Below, one piece after another: positions 17,376-27,011 of a stretch of DNA of 64,000 nt. The notes beneath the pieces were generated by a model that was not told the DNA's origin, did not search any database, and saw only the letters and a list, made by a program, of their open reading frames with translations. The position numbers and the translations under genes were made by a program. This DNA comes from Derxia gummosa DSM 723 (GTDB lineage Bacteria; Pseudomonadota; Gammaproteobacteria; Burkholderiales; Burkholderiaceae_E). The stretch's first letter is position 1, and the number at the start of each line of letters is the position of its first letter. The DNA is taken from NCBI RefSeq assembly GCF_000482785.1, contig NZ_KI519499.1:808366-872365 (forward strand), given 5' to 3'.

Positions 17376-19100
17376 TCACTTGCCGACCTTGAAAACCCAC
17401 AGCACGCCGCCCTGCGGGACGACGGTCTTGTGGTCGAGCACGGCGTCGAAGGCGCCCTGCATGCGCTGCGCGTCCACGCCCCAGCCCGACTGCACGGCGA
17501 CGTACTGCTCGCCGTCGATCTCGAAGGTCGAGGGCACGCCGGTCACGCCGGAGTTGGTCGGGTACTCCCAGAGCAGCTTGCCGGTCGTGGCGTCGAAGGC
17601 GTGGAACATGCGGTCGTTGGTGCCGCCGCCGAACACGAGGTTGCCGCCGGTGGTGAGCAGCGGGCCCCAGTTCATCTCGGGATAGGTGTGGGTCCAGACC
17701 TTCCTGCCGGTCTTGAGGTCCCAGGCCTGCACCTCGCCCACGTGCTTGCGCGATTCGGGCGTCATGCGCACGTTGGTGAGGATGTTGTCGAGCGCGACGC
17801 CGATGTAGAGGTCGCCGGCCTTGTAGCTGGCCTTCTCGCCCGTGAGTTCCGAACAGAGGTTGTTGTTGGCCGGGATGTAGAACAGGCCGGTCTGCGGGTT
17901 GTAGGCCTCGGGCGGCCAGTCCTTGCCGCCCCACAGCGAGGGGCAGAAGCGCGTGGTCTTGCCGATGCCGGGCACCTTGCCTTCGTTGTAGGTGGGCCGG
18001 CCGGTCCTGGGGTCGAGGCTCTTGAAGACGTCCTGGTTCACGAAGGGCCAGGCGTCCACATAGCCCACCTTGTCGGCGCTGCGCTCCAGCATCCACACAT
18101 AGCCGTTGCGGCCGGCGTGGACCAGCGACTTCACCTTGCGGCCCTTGTGCTCGATGTCGATGAGCAGCGGCGCCGAGACCTCGTCCCAGTCCCAGCCGTC
18201 GTTCCAGTGGTACTGGTGATAGCCCTTGAGCTTGCCGGTATCGACATCGAGCGCGATCGTCGAGTTGGCGTAGAGGTTGTCGCCGGGGCGCGAGTCGGGC
18301 GTCCACGGGCCGGCGTTGCCGACGCCCCAGAACGCGAGGTTGGTGTCGGCGTCGTAGGTGCCGGTGATCCACACCGAGCCGCCGCCGCGCTTGTAGCTGT
18401 CGTCCCTGGGCCAGGTGTCGCCGCCGGGTTCGTCGGGGCCGGCGACGGTGTGGGTGCGCCAGGCTTCCTTGCCGGTCTCGGCGTCGAAGGCGGCGATGAA
18501 GCCGCGCACGCCGTACTCGCCGCCCGACGAGCCGACCATGATCTTGCCCTTGGCCGCGAGCGGCGCGAGCGTCATGTAGTAGCCGCTCTTCCAGTCGGCC
18601 ACCTTGGTCACCCACAGCTCCTTGCCGGTGGCGGCGTCGAGCGCGACGAGGTTGGCGTCGGTGGTGGCGAGGAAGACCTTGTCGCCGTAGAGCGCGACGC
18701 CGCGGTTGGTGGGGTGAAGCTGCTGGAGCTCGTCGGGGATGGTCTTCTTGTAGCGCCACAGCTCCTTGCCCGTCTTCGCCTCGAAGGCGATGACCTGGTT
18801 GTTGGGCGTGGTGACGAACATGTAGCCGTTGTTGACCATCGGCGGCGCCTGGTGGCCTTCGGTCATGCCGCTCGAATAGGCCCAGGCCAGCGTGAGCTTG
18901 CCAACGTTGCCGGTGTTGATCTGCTTGAGCGGGCTGTAGCCCCAGCCCGAGTAGTTGCCGCGATACATGAGCCAGTTGCCCGGCTCGGGATTCTTCAGGC
19001 GCGCGTCGGTCACGGGCGAGTAGGCCGGCAGCGCTGCGGTCGCTGTCGCGGTGGCGGCGAGCGCGGCGATGACGCCGAGCGCGACGATGGTCTTCTTCAT
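17376..19100 (-). CDS. Periplasmic PQQ-dependent alcohol dehydrogenase, predicted lanthanide type
   Basis: A 574-residue quinoprotein of the methanol/ethanol family with a signal peptide (about residues 1-23) and eight propeller blades. Metal/PQQ ligands visible are Glu195 (SSGGEYGVRG), Asn262 (GVGNAGPW) and Asp304 with an extra Asp306 (GWDWDEV). The second Asp two residues on marks lanthanide-dependent XoxF/PedH/ExaF enzymes; calcium enzymes such as MxaF and ExaA carry a small residue there. The vicinal Cys-Cys next to PQQ found in most relatives is absent: the spot reads LHPTNRG (128-134) instead of CCDVVNRG. Cys386 and Cys416 could form the other conserved disulfide. AGGAGGA precedes the ATG. 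No cytochrome c gene is nearby; a Rieske protein is upstream instead. Confidence 0.9.
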   Translation of the reverse strand: MKKTIVALGVIAALAATATATAALPAYSPVTDARLKNPEPGNWLMYRGNYSGWGYSPLKQINTGNVGKLTLAWAYSSGMTEGHQAPPMVNNGYMFVTTPNNQVIAFEAKTGKELWRYKKTIPDELQQLHPTNRGVALYGDKVFLATTDANLVALDAATGKELWVTKVADWKSGYYMTLAPLAAKGKIMVGSSGGEYGVRGFIAAFDAETGKEAWRTHTVAGPDEPGGDTWPRDDSYKRGGGSVWITGTYDADTNLAFWGVGNAGPWTPDSRPGDNLYANSTIALDVDTGKLKGYHQYHWNDGWDWDEVSAPLLIDIEHKGRKVKSLVHAGRNGYVWMLERSADKVGYVDAWPFVNQDVFKSLDPRTGRPTYNEGKVPGIGKTTRFCPSLWGGKDWPPEAYNPQTGLFYIPANNNLCSELTGEKASYKAGDLYIGVALDNILTNVRMTPESRKHVGEVQAWDLKTGRKVWTHTYPEMNWGPLLTTGGNLVFGGGTNDRMFHAFDATTGKLLWEYPTNSGVTGVPSTFEIDGEQYVAVQSGWGVDAQRMQGAFDAVLDHKTVVPQGGVLWVFKVGK

Positions 19101-19240
19101 TGCATGTCCTCCTCTGGGTGGCGCCGGGCTTGTCGTGGGCGCGAGCGCCCCCGTCCGTCCCGCCGGCTGGGCGGACGTTCCTGCTGGGAAAGAAAAAGGC
19201 CGGACGCGCGCATGCCCGCGTCGCGCCGGCAAGGAGAGGC

Positions 19241-19951
19241 TCAGGCGGGCTTGGCGGGGCCGGGCTTGGCGCTGAAGCCGGCCGCGACCACGAGCTTTCC
19301 GCCGTCGATGCGCAGCGGCAGCCAGGGCAGCGCCTTGGACGCGGGGCCGGCGGCGACCTGGCCCTTGTCCTTCGGGTCGAACTGCGAGAAGTGGCAGAAG
19401 CACAGCAAGGTGCCGGCCTTGTCGTTCCACTCGGTCACGTCGCAGCCCTGGTGGGTGCAGACCGCCGAGTAGGCAAGCACGCCGCCGGCCGCGCGCTGGG
19501 CCGCGTCGCCGTCGAGCGCGGCCGGATCGACGCGCACGAGGGCGATCTTGTTGAAGCGCGAGCCGTTGCGGATCGTCTTCGTGGCCGGATCGACCGGGAA
19601 GACGTGCAAAGGCTTGCAATTGCTGGCGACGGCATCGGCGGTGACGGCCTTGGTGGCGTCCTCGTCGGTGGCGAGCACGAGCCAGTCGCCGACCTGGGGG
19701 CGAGCGTCGGCCGGGTCGTCGGCGAAGGCGGGACGCAGCGGGATCGCGCCGGCCAGCGCGGCGCCGCCGAGGGCGGTGCGCAACGCGGCGCGGCGCGCGG
19801 CGGAAGCGGCGACGCAGGGCGGGCCGGTATCGGCGGGCGCGCTTGCGCCGGTGCAGGCCGACATCTGGGCGTCGCGGCGGGCGGGCAGCGCGGCATCGGG
19901 TCGGGCCGACGCGGCAGGAGACTCGGGGCGGGGCGGAATCGTCGGGTTCAT
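19241..19951 (-). CDS. Tat-exported Rieske [2Fe-2S] protein linked to the PQQ dehydrogenase
   Basis: A 236-residue protein. Residues 1-50 are low-complexity. A Tat-like signal follows (AARRAALRTALGGAALAGAI, about 51-70), then a Rieske domain. Cluster ligands are Cys165 and His167 (CTHQGC) and Cys184 and His187 (CFCHFS). Cys170 and Cys186 can form the disulfide seen in cytochrome bc1-type Rieske proteins, and Ser189 is the residue linked to a high redox potential. The start could also be the Met at residue 30. It is first in the minus-strand run, 140 bases before the dehydrogenase. It may accept electrons from the quinoprotein, which would be unusual; cytochrome c is the normal partner. Confidence 0.85.
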   Translation of the reverse strand: MNPTIPPRPESPAASARPDAALPARRDAQMSACTGASAPADTGPPCVAASAARRAALRTALGGAALAGAIPLRPAFADDPADARPQVGDWLVLATDEDATKAVTADAVASNCKPLHVFPVDPATKTIRNGSRFNKIALVRVDPAALDGDAAQRAAGGVLAYSAVCTHQGCDVTEWNDKAGTLLCFCHFSQFDPKDKGQVAAGPASKALPWLPLRIDGGKLVVAAGFSAKPGPAKPA

Positions 19952-20150
19952 GGCGGTGATGCGGCGGAGTTGCGAGACGGAAGCTGCCTTGCCCGTCGCA
20001 CGCCGGTCGGAGCCGACAGGCGGTGCGACACAGAAGGCGCCGGACGCTTCTCCTTCGGCAACCGCCGTGCCACGGCAGGCCGACCGCGTCGTCCTGTGCA
20101 CCGCCGCATGCCCGGCACCGCCGGCCGTTCGGCCTTGCGAATCAGTCACT

Positions 20151-20166
20151 TGCACGGCTTCGGCCG
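20151..20166 (-). promoter_or_regulatory. Possible sigma-54 promoter for the Rieske-PQQ dehydrogenase run
   Basis: Read on the minus strand this is CGGCCGAAGCCGTGCA. It keeps the invariant GG and GC spaced as in TGGCAC-N5-TTGCA but matches the rest only partly. It lies about 185 bases before the Rieske start and 65-120 bases downstream (on this strand) of the TGAGACGC boxes, the right order for an enhancer-dependent promoter. The divergent gene encodes a sigma-54 activator. The whole 469-base gap from 19952 to 20420 holds no gene. Confidence 0.4.
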
Positions 20167-20231
20167 GGCGGCGCGCCGGCAGCGCCATCGCAGCCGCACA
20201 TGCGCTCGGTCGGGCGAGACGGCCCCCGCGC

Positions 20232-20285
20232 GTCTCACGAGACTGAGACGCCGGCGTGAGACGCGCCCTGCCGCGCTGAGACGCG
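20232..20285. promoter_or_regulatory. Cluster of TGAGACGC boxes, likely upstream activator sites
   Basis: Three direct copies of TGAGACGC stand at 20244-20251, 20257-20264 and 20277-20284. They are preceded by GTCTC-AC-GAGAC (20232-20243), whose left arm is the same box inverted. They lie between the Rieske-PQQ dehydrogenase run and the divergent AcoR-like activator gene, as expected for the binding sites of that activator. Spacing start to start is 13 and 20 bases. Confidence 0.6.
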
Positions 20286-20420
20286 GTGGCGCCGCCGCAC
20301 GACAACCGGCCTCGCCCGCATTGCCGCCCGCGCCCGCGCTGGCTAGCCTTGAAGCCGACAAGAAAATGCATCTTCGCGGCGCGGCCATGCCCGGCCCGCC
20401 GCGCCGAGGAGACCAGCCCG

Positions 20421-22397
20421 ATGCAGCAGATCACCCGAGGTCACGACGATGACCAGCAACCGGCACTCGCCGACCGCATCGCGCGCTCGTGGCAGCGCTC
20501 GGTCGAGCATTACCGGCTCGACCCGCATGCGCCGCGCCGCCCGCGCATCCTCGGCAGCGCCGAATGCCGCGAGCTGCGCGAGCGCTCGGAAGTGCTGCTG
20601 CGCGCGGCCCAGTCGCGGCTCACGCGGCTGGAGCGCCAGATCGTCGATGGCGGCTATTGCGTGCTGCTCACCAACGAGCGCGGCGAGACCATCGACTTCC
20701 GGGGCGGCGCGGCCGAGCGCGTGTTCGGCCAGCGCGGCCTGCGCATCGGCGCCTGCTGGTCGGAGGATGAGGAAGGCACGAACGGCGTCGGCACCGCCCT
20801 CGTCGATTGCCAGCCCACGCTCGTGCACAAGCACGAGCACTTCCGCGCCCACAACGCCGCCATCACCTGCAGCGCCGCCCCCATCCTCGGGCCTGACGGC
20901 CGCATGCTCGGCGTGCTCAACGCCACCAACTGCGACGCGCCCGACGACCGCCGCAGCCAGGCGATGGTGTTCCGCCTGGTGCGCGACAGCGCGCTCGCGA
21001 TCGAGGACGCCGTGTTCGCCGACACCTGGCGCCATGCCTGGCTGCTGCGCCTGAGCGCGGCCGGCGAATCGGGCGGCTGGGACGACGGCCCGCTCATCGC
21101 CTTCGATGACGGCGGCCGCGTGCTCGCCGCCAGCCACCGGCTCCAGCTCGGCTGGCGCCCGCGTGCCGCCCTGCCCGATTGCCAGCTCGCCGACCTGTTC
21201 GAGCTGCCGCGCGACGGCCTCACCGGCCATGCCCACCGCCATCCGGGCCAGCCCGTGGCCCTGCGGCATTTCGCGAGCGGCGCGCTGTTCCACGGCCAGT
21301 TGCGCGCGCCGGCACGCGCATTGTCGCGGCCGGTGCCGCGCGAGGCCGCTGCGCCGGCCGAGGGCTTCGACGCGCTCGCCGTGGGCGACCCCGAGGTGCG
21401 CCAGCTGGTCGATCGCATCAAGCGGCTGGCCGATTCGCGCCTGAGCATCCTACTGCTCGGCGAAACCGGCAGCGGAAAGGAAGCTTTCGCGCGCGCCATC
21501 CATGCCCACAGCCAGCGCCGCGAACGACCCTTCGTCGCGGTCAACTGCGCGGCCATTCCCGACACGCTCATCGAGAGCGAACTGTTCGGCTACAAGGAAG
21601 GCGCCTTCACCGGCGCGAAGTCGCGCGGCATGGTCGGCAAGATCCAGCTCGCCGACGGCGGCACGCTCTTCCTCGACGAGATCGGCGACATGCCGCTCGC
21701 CTCGCAGACGCGGCTGCTGCGCGTGCTGGCCGAGGGCGAAGTGATGGCGCTGGGCGCGACGCGGGCCGAGCGCGTCGATCTGCACGTGGTGTGCGCGACC
21801 CACCGCGATCTCGCCGCGATGGTGGCCGAGGGCCGCTTCCGCGAGGACCTGTACTACCGCCTCAACGCCGCCACCTTCCGCCTGCCGCCGCTGCGCGAGC
21901 GCGCCGACCGGCGCGACGTGATCGCGGCCGTGTTCGCCGACGAGACGCACGCCGCCGGCCGCGATCTCGCGCTCGGCGAAGAGGTGCTCGACCGGCTCGA
22001 CGCCTACGACTGGCCCGGCAACATCCGCGAGCTGCGCAACGTGCTGCGCTATGCGATCGCGGTCTGCGCCGAACCGCGCCTGCGCGCCGACCACCTGCCG
22101 GCGGCCGTGCTCGCCGGGCCGGCGCAGCGCCCGCGCGCGCCGCGCGCCGAGGCCGGGCATCCGCCGCGCGCCGCCTCCGCCACGTCCGCCGCCGCACTTG
22201 GGCGCCGTACCGGTCACGCCGCCAGCGAACGCAGCCTCGCCGCCGACCGCGACGAATGCCTGCGCCTGCGCCAGGCCCTCGCCGACTGCGGCGGCCATGC
22301 ACCGAGCGCGGCCAGGCGGCTCGGCATGTCGCGCGCGACCTTCTACCGCCGGCTCAAGGACTACGGCATCGCGCCGGGACGCGCGGGCGAAGACTGA
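20421..22397 (+). CDS. Sigma-54-dependent activator, AcoR-like (GAF, AAA+, Fis HTH)
   Basis: A 658-residue enhancer-binding protein. The N-terminal region ([16 protein letters not shown], then a GAF-like sensor, about residues 60-200 with [16 protein letters not shown]) matches the AcoR family. Members switch on alcohol, acetoin or aldehyde metabolism. The AAA+ domain has Walker A GETGSGKE (about 346), the sigma-54 contact motif GAFTGA (about 394) and Walker B LFLDEIGD (about 416). A Fis-type helix-turn-helix closes the chain ([19 protein letters not shown]). A GAGGAGA site precedes the ATG. Divergent orientation from the PQQ dehydrogenase run and the boxes between them make it the likely activator of that run. 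Confidence 0.9.
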   Translation: MQQITRGHDDDQQPALADRIARSWQRSVEHYRLDPHAPRRPRILGSAECRELRERSEVLLRAAQSRLTRLERQIVDGGYCVLLTNERGETIDFRGGAAERVFGQRGLRIGACWSEDEEGTNGVGTALVDCQPTLVHKHEHFRAHNAAITCSAAPILGPDGRMLGVLNATNCDAPDDRRSQAMVFRLVRDSALAIEDAVFADTWRHAWLLRLSAAGESGGWDDGPLIAFDDGGRVLAASHRLQLGWRPRAALPDCQLADLFELPRDGLTGHAHRHPGQPVALRHFASGALFHGQLRAPARALSRPVPREAAAPAEGFDALAVGDPEVRQLVDRIKRLADSRLSILLLGETGSGKEAFARAIHAHSQRRERPFVAVNCAAIPDTLIESELFGYKEGAFTGAKSRGMVGKIQLADGGTLFLDEIGDMPLASQTRLLRVLAEGEVMALGATRAERVDLHVVCATHRDLAAMVAEGRFREDLYYRLNAATFRLPPLRERADRRDVIAAVFADETHAAGRDLALGEEVLDRLDAYDWPGNIRELRNVLRYAIAVCAEPRLRADHLPAAVLAGPAQRPRAPRAEAGHPPRAASATSAAALGRRTGHAASERSLAADRDECLRLRQALADCGGHAPSAARRLGMSRATFYRRLKDYGIAPGRAGED

Positions 22398-22538
22398 AGG
22401 GAACGGCAGGCAGCGGCGCGCCCCGGCATCGACGGCCGGCCATTGCCGTGCAGGCGGCGTCCGCGAGCGTTCCGCTGTCGTTTCAGCGAGTGTTTCGCGC
22501 CTTGCCCGGGCGTCGCGTGGCGGCTTTGATGCGAAGCC

Positions 22539-23729
22539 ATGCCTACCCTCTCCTCCCTCAGCCGCCACGATCCGTGGATCGCGACGCTGATCGCCGCCGG
22601 CATCGCGCTCGCCGTCGCCTTCATCGTCTTCAAGCTCGGCGATGCCGTGATCCGGCGCGCCGTCGCGCGCTCGCCGGTCGCGCAGTCGGTCGCGCGCAGC
22701 GCGCGTCATCCCGCCGCCTGGGCGCTGCCGGTCGCGGCGCTCGAATTCGTCTTCCACGCGGCGCCCGACAGCCTCGACGGCATCGAGACCGTGCGTCACG
22801 CGAGCAGCGTGCTGCTCATCGGCGCCGTCACCTGGCTGCTCGTGCGCTGCGTGCGCGGCTTCGCGGCGGGCGTCATCGGCGCCCATCCCTCGGACGTGGC
22901 CGACAACCTCAACCTGCGCCGCCTCGCCACGCAGACCCGCGTGCTCGCGCGCACCGCCATGTTCGCGATCGGCCTGATCGGCACCGCGCTCATCTGCATG
23001 ACCTTCCCGAGCGTGCGCCAGATTGGCGCCAGCCTGCTCGCCTCGGCCGGCGTGGCCGGCCTCATCGCCGGTATCGCGGCCCGGCCGGTACTCGGCAACC
23101 TCATCGCCGGCCTGCAGATCGGCCTGGCCCAGCCGATCCGGCTCGACGACGTGGTGATCGTCGAGGGCGAATGGGGCTGGATCGAGGAGATCACCGGCAC
23201 CTACGTGGTCGTGCGCCTGTGGGACCAGCGCCGGCTCGTCGTGCCGCTGCAATGGTGGATCGAGCATCCGTTCCAGAACTGGACCCGCAACAGCTCGGAG
23301 CTGATCGGCACCGTCTTCCTGTGGGTGGACTACCGCATGCCGCTCGACCCGCTGCGCGCCGAACTCAAGGCCGCCTGCGAGGCCTCGCCCGACTGGGACG
23401 GCCGCGTCGCGCTGCTGCAGGTGACGGAAGCCGGCGACCGCGCAATGCAGCTGCGCTGCCTGGTCAGCGCCGCCAGCTCGCCGCGCGCCTGGGATCTGCG
23501 CTGCCATGTGCGCGAGCGCCTGCTGGTCTTCATGCAGCGCGACTGGCCGCAGTATCTGCCGCGCCTGCGCGCCGAAATGAACATGCCCGAACGCGACGGC
23601 CTCGCGGCCCCGTCGCCCGCCGCGCCCGCGCGCGGCATCACCGGCACGGAGATGGAGGCACCGCAGCGTGTGCCTGCTCATGCACCAGAAGTAAGAGCCG
23701 ACCGGCTCGCGCCGTCGGCTCCTTCGTGA
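22539..23729 (+). CDS. MscS-family mechanosensitive channel
   Basis: A 396-residue inner-membrane protein with four N-terminal helices (first at about residues 14-36). The MscS pore helix and beta domain follow: [21 protein letters not shown] is the Ala/Gly-packed pore helix, then [20 protein letters not shown], and [22 protein letters not shown] for the beta domain. It should open on membrane tension and release solutes during hypo-osmotic shock. The C-terminal 40 residues are Pro/Ala-rich and disordered. The trehalose genes that follow (opposite strand) are also osmotic-stress genes. It lies 141 bases after the activator gene; a hairpin near its 3' end (23695-23721) may mark its end. Confidence 0.9.
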   Translation: MPTLSSLSRHDPWIATLIAAGIALAVAFIVFKLGDAVIRRAVARSPVAQSVARSARHPAAWALPVAALEFVFHAAPDSLDGIETVRHASSVLLIGAVTWLLVRCVRGFAAGVIGAHPSDVADNLNLRRLATQTRVLARTAMFAIGLIGTALICMTFPSVRQIGASLLASAGVAGLIAGIAARPVLGNLIAGLQIGLAQPIRLDDVVIVEGEWGWIEEITGTYVVVRLWDQRRLVVPLQWWIEHPFQNWTRNSSELIGTVFLWVDYRMPLDPLRAELKAACEASPDWDGRVALLQVTEAGDRAMQLRCLVSAASSPRAWDLRCHVRERLLVFMQRDWPQYLPRLRAEMNMPERDGLAAPSPAAPARGITGTEMEAPQRVPAHAPEVRADRLAPSAPS

Positions 23730-23784
23730 GATCTGCAAGCGCCGTCACGCCGCGGGAAAGTTCAGCAGGCTGAAAGCGCTTGCA
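23695..23784. repeat. Two inverted repeats at the 3' end of the MscS gene
   Basis: GAGCCGAC/GTCGGCTC (23695-23702 with 23714-23721) is a perfect 8-bp hairpin in the last codons of the channel gene. TGCAAGCGC/GCGCTTGCA (23734-23742 with 23776-23784) is a perfect 9-bp inverted repeat with a 33-base spacer in the gap before otsB. Neither has a T-run; they may limit transcription from both sides. I see nothing else in 23785-23892. Confidence 0.4.
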
Positions 23785-23892
23785 TCGCGGAAGCCGAGGC
23801 GCGCCGGCGACGGCGCGGCCAGTCGCGGCGTGGCCTTGCGTTGCCTGACCGAGGCCCGGACTTCGCGGCCGCGCCCCGTGTCGCCGGTGCGG

Positions 23893-24696
23893 TCAGCTGC
23901 GTCGCGCGACGATCGCCCGGATGAGCGAGAGCACTTCGGACTGGTCGTTCACGAACCAGCGCGCCTCGCTGTCGGCCGTGGCGCCGACGCGGATCGTCAT
24001 CCAGTTGGGCGGCGCGTCGGCGAAGGCGTATTCATCGGTGATGTCGTCGCCGATGAACAGCGCATGCGAGCAGCCGGTATGGCTCAGCACCGCTTCGAGC
24101 GCGTCATGCTTGGTGAGCGAATGCTCGGGCAGCAGGTTGACGACGTAATGCCCCTCGATGAGGCAGGGCGTGGGCCAGAGCCGGTCGATGAGCTGGTCGA
24201 TGCATTCGCGCGCGGCGATCTGGTCGGGCGCGCGGCGGTAATGCAGCGAGATGCCGATGCCCTTGAACTCGATCTCGACACCGGGGCAGTGCACGCCCAC
24301 GTCCATGCCGATCTCGAGCTGGTTACGCCATTCCTCGCAGATCGCGCCGAACTCGGCCACGCCGGGCAGCGCGCCGAAGGGCAGCGGCAGCCCTTCGTTG
24401 CCATGGTTGCCGACCGCGTAGCGCACCGTGCCGGGCAGGCGCGAGCGCAAGTCGCTCACCGAGCGGCCCGAGATGACGGCCACCGGCGCGCGCGAACTGA
24501 GCGCCACCAGCGCCGCCTGCATGTCGGGCGTCATCGCGGCATCTGCCACGCGCGAGGTGATGGGCGCGAGCGTGCCGTCGAAGTCGAACGCGAACAGCGT
24601 GCGTGACGAAGCCAGTGCATCGAGTGCCGCATTCCCCGCTTCGGAGAACAGGTAGTCCATGCGCAGGCCCGGCGTGTAGAAAGGGTCACCCCACAT
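23893..24696 (-). CDS. otsB: Trehalose-6-phosphate phosphatase
   Basis: A 267-residue HAD-superfamily phosphatase that removes the phosphate from trehalose-6-phosphate. Motif I is FDFDGTLAP (nucleophile Asp38, acid Asp40), motif II ISGRS (75-79), a conserved Lys lies in LTKHDAL, and motif IV is IGDDITDEYAF. Length and order fit OtsB. The ATG at 24696 overlaps the otsA stop (TAATG); a second in-frame Met at residue 13 is also possible. It is co-transcribed with otsA on the minus strand, a complete two-step trehalose synthesis unit used for osmotic and stress protection. Confidence 0.93.
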   Translation of the reverse strand: MWGDPFYTPGLRMDYLFSEAGNAALDALASSRTLFAFDFDGTLAPITSRVADAAMTPDMQAALVALSSRAPVAVISGRSVSDLRSRLPGTVRYAVGNHGNEGLPLPFGALPGVAEFGAICEEWRNQLEIGMDVGVHCPGVEIEFKGIGISLHYRRAPDQIAARECIDQLIDRLWPTPCLIEGHYVVNLLPEHSLTKHDALEAVLSHTGCSHALFIGDDITDEYAFADAPPNWMTIRVGATADSEARWFVNDQSEVLSLIRAIVARRS

Positions 24697-27011
24697 TAGT
24701 AGCGCTCCGAGGAGGAAGAGAGCCTGTCGATTCGATCGCGCGTTTTAGCGCTGTTTCTTTCCCGCGAGGCATCGAGAAGCATGCGGCCTGCCCAGCGGTA
24801 GATGTTGAAGTCTTCGACGATGCCGCGCAGCGACCGCATGCGCTCACCCTGTTCCGCCGGGTGCATCGTGGCTGCCTGGTAAAGCACATCGGCGGTCTGA
24901 TCGACATGGTACGGATTGACGATCAGCGCTTCGGTCAGCTCGCCGGCAGCCCCGGCAAACTGGCTGAGGATGAGCACGCCCTGCTCGTCATCCCGCGCCG
25001 CGATGAATTCCTTCGATACAAGATTCATGCCGTCATGCAGGCTGGTGACGAGGCAGATGTCGCAGGCACGGAAGTGGGCGAACACCGATTCGCTGCCGTG
25101 CTGCTCGACCAGCAGTCTGATGGCTTCGGGCCGGCCCGGCGCGGCAAAGCGCTCGTTGATGCGCGCCGCCTGCTCGCGCACGCGCTGCTCGAAATTGCGG
25201 TAGTCGTCGAGCACCGAGCGCGTCGGCGCGGCGATCTGCACCAGCGTGAATCGGCCGACCATCTCGGGATGCTTGGCGAGCATCGCTTCCACGGCATGGA
25301 AGCGCTCGACGATGCCCTTGGTGTAGTCGAGCCGATCGACGCCAAGCGCGAAGCGGTGCTCCGGCCCGAACCCGTAACTGGCGCGCAACCGCTCCCGCGC
25401 CATGACGGCGGCCTGGCGCTGCTCGGGCGACAGCGCCTCCCAGTGGATGGAGATCGGGTAGTCCTGCACCTTGGTGCGCCGGCCGTGGAAGGTGACGACC
25501 GAGTCTTCGCGCGTGATGCGGGCTTCAAGGAATCGGTCCACGGCTTGGAGGAAGTTCTGGCAGTGATACGGCGTGTGGAATCCGAGGATCGTGCTGCCCA
25601 GAAGACCTTCGAGTATCTCGGTGCGCCAGGGGCAGATGCCGAAGGATTCGGGGTTCGGCCAGGGAATGTGCCAGAAGGTGATGATGGTCGCCTGAGGAAG
25701 TCGTTCACGAATCAGCCGGGGCAGGAGCGCGAAGTGGTAGTCCTGTACGAGTACCACCGGGTCGCGCGTGCGGGCTTCCGCTACGACGGCATCGGCAAAG
25801 CGCTTGTTCACCGCCAGGTATTGCTCCCAGTCGGCCTCGCGGAAGATGGGGCGCACATGCGCGATGTGGCACAGCGGCCAGAGCCCTTCGTTGGCGAATC
25901 CAAAGTAGTAGCCGCGCTCTTCCTCCTCGCTCAGCCACAGTCGGCGCAGCGTGTACGACGGGTTGTCGGGCGGCACGGCCACATGGCCCTGCTTGTCGGT
26001 CACGTCGGCGTCGGCGCTGCCGCTGCCGTGCGCGATCCAGGTGCCGGAGCAGGCGCGCATCACAGGCTCGACGGCAGTGACGAGGCCGCTCGCGGGACGC
26101 TTCACCACGATGCGGCCGTCGTCGTTGCGGCTGTGGATGTAGGGCTCGCGGTTCGACACGACGATGACCTGGTCGCCGTACAGGTGCTCGCGCAGCAGCA
26201 GGCGCAGGGTCTCGGGGCGCCATTCGATCGTGGTGTCGTGGAGGATGCGGCGCTCCTCGTTCACCTGGCGCAGCAGCTGGCGCATGTCGGACACGAGCGG
26301 CGCGATGTCGGGATCGGTACGTTCGAAGGGCCGAACCAGCCCCTCGCCGCGCAGGAAGGCGCGCGCGCCCTCGACCCAGCCGCGCCAGCTCAGGTGGGCG
26401 ACGAGCACGGTGATGAGCGCGACGATCGCGCCCATACCGGCCACCAGCATCACCACGTAGCGGCGGGTTTCCTCGCTGCGGCGCAGCACATAGCTCGTGT
26501 CATGCACCAGCACCAGCGCGCCGAGCGTCTCGCCGTCGCTCATGACCGGGCGTTGCACCACGTGCAACGCCTCGATCGAGCCGGGTCGCGCGTCGGCGAG
26601 CTGGGCGGGGTCGGCATGGCGGGTGGTGCAGTCGAAACCGGCGGGAAACTGCCGGGTACGCACCAGCAGCCGACCCTCGGCATCGCAGTAGGCGAGCGCA
26701 TACAGGCGTTCGTCATGCGTGGCGCGTTCGAGCGCGCGCGAGATGCGGCCGATCGCGCCATCTCGCGCCGCGTCGCCGATCTGCTCGTCGAGCGCGCCGG
26801 CGATGAGCTGGGTGCGCGCCTCGATGTCGCGGATGGCCCAGCCGAACATGAGCCGATCGACGAGTGGCACGACCGCATAGGCGAACAGCCCGAGCGCGAC
26901 CGCCAGCGGCACGATGAAGCGCAGCGAAAGACGGAAGGTGCGCAGGAAGGAGACATTGCGGCTGCGGCGCGCCGCCGGCGAGGAGGGCATGGTGTGGAGT
27001 CGTGCGGACAT
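24696..27011 (-). CDS. otsA: Trehalose-6-phosphate synthase with a membrane-anchored sensor-like N-terminus
   Basis: A 771-residue protein; plain OtsA is about 470. Residues 281-771 are a GT20 trehalose-6-phosphate synthase ([57 protein letters not shown]). They join UDP-glucose and glucose-6-phosphate. The first 280 residues hold a membrane helix (about 32-50), a periplasmic domain of about 135 residues, a second helix (about 185-206) and a HAMP-like linker. This is the layout of a receptor kinase input module with the kinase replaced by a synthase. I chose the ATG at 27011; ATG 26990 is also possible. Activity may thus be gated by an outside signal. The gene is divergent from glnS and overlaps otsB. 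Confidence 0.9.
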   Translation of the reverse strand: MSARLHTMPSSPAARRSRNVSFLRTFRLSLRFIVPLAVALGLFAYAVVPLVDRLMFGWAIRDIEARTQLIAGALDEQIGDAARDGAIGRISRALERATHDERLYALAYCDAEGRLLVRTRQFPAGFDCTTRHADPAQLADARPGSIEALHVVQRPVMSDGETLGALVLVHDTSYVLRRSEETRRYVVMLVAGMGAIVALITVLVAHLSWRGWVEGARAFLRGEGLVRPFERTDPDIAPLVSDMRQLLRQVNEERRILHDTTIEWRPETLRLLLREHLYGDQVIVVSNREPYIHSRNDDGRIVVKRPASGLVTAVEPVMRACSGTWIAHGSGSADADVTDKQGHVAVPPDNPSYTLRRLWLSEEEERGYYFGFANEGLWPLCHIAHVRPIFREADWEQYLAVNKRFADAVVAEARTRDPVVLVQDYHFALLPRLIRERLPQATIITFWHIPWPNPESFGICPWRTEILEGLLGSTILGFHTPYHCQNFLQAVDRFLEARITREDSVVTFHGRRTKVQDYPISIHWEALSPEQRQAAVMARERLRASYGFGPEHRFALGVDRLDYTKGIVERFHAVEAMLAKHPEMVGRFTLVQIAAPTRSVLDDYRNFEQRVREQAARINERFAAPGRPEAIRLLVEQHGSESVFAHFRACDICLVTSLHDGMNLVSKEFIAARDDEQGVLILSQFAGAAGELTEALIVNPYHVDQTADVLYQAATMHPAEQGERMRSLRGIVEDFNIYRWAGRMLLDASRERNSAKTRDRIDRLSSSSERY

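Noticed and set aside
16452..19472. A 1,006-codon plus-strand open frame over the PQQ dehydrogenase
   Set aside because: Antisense shadow of the dehydrogenase and channel genes; it carries no recognisable motif.
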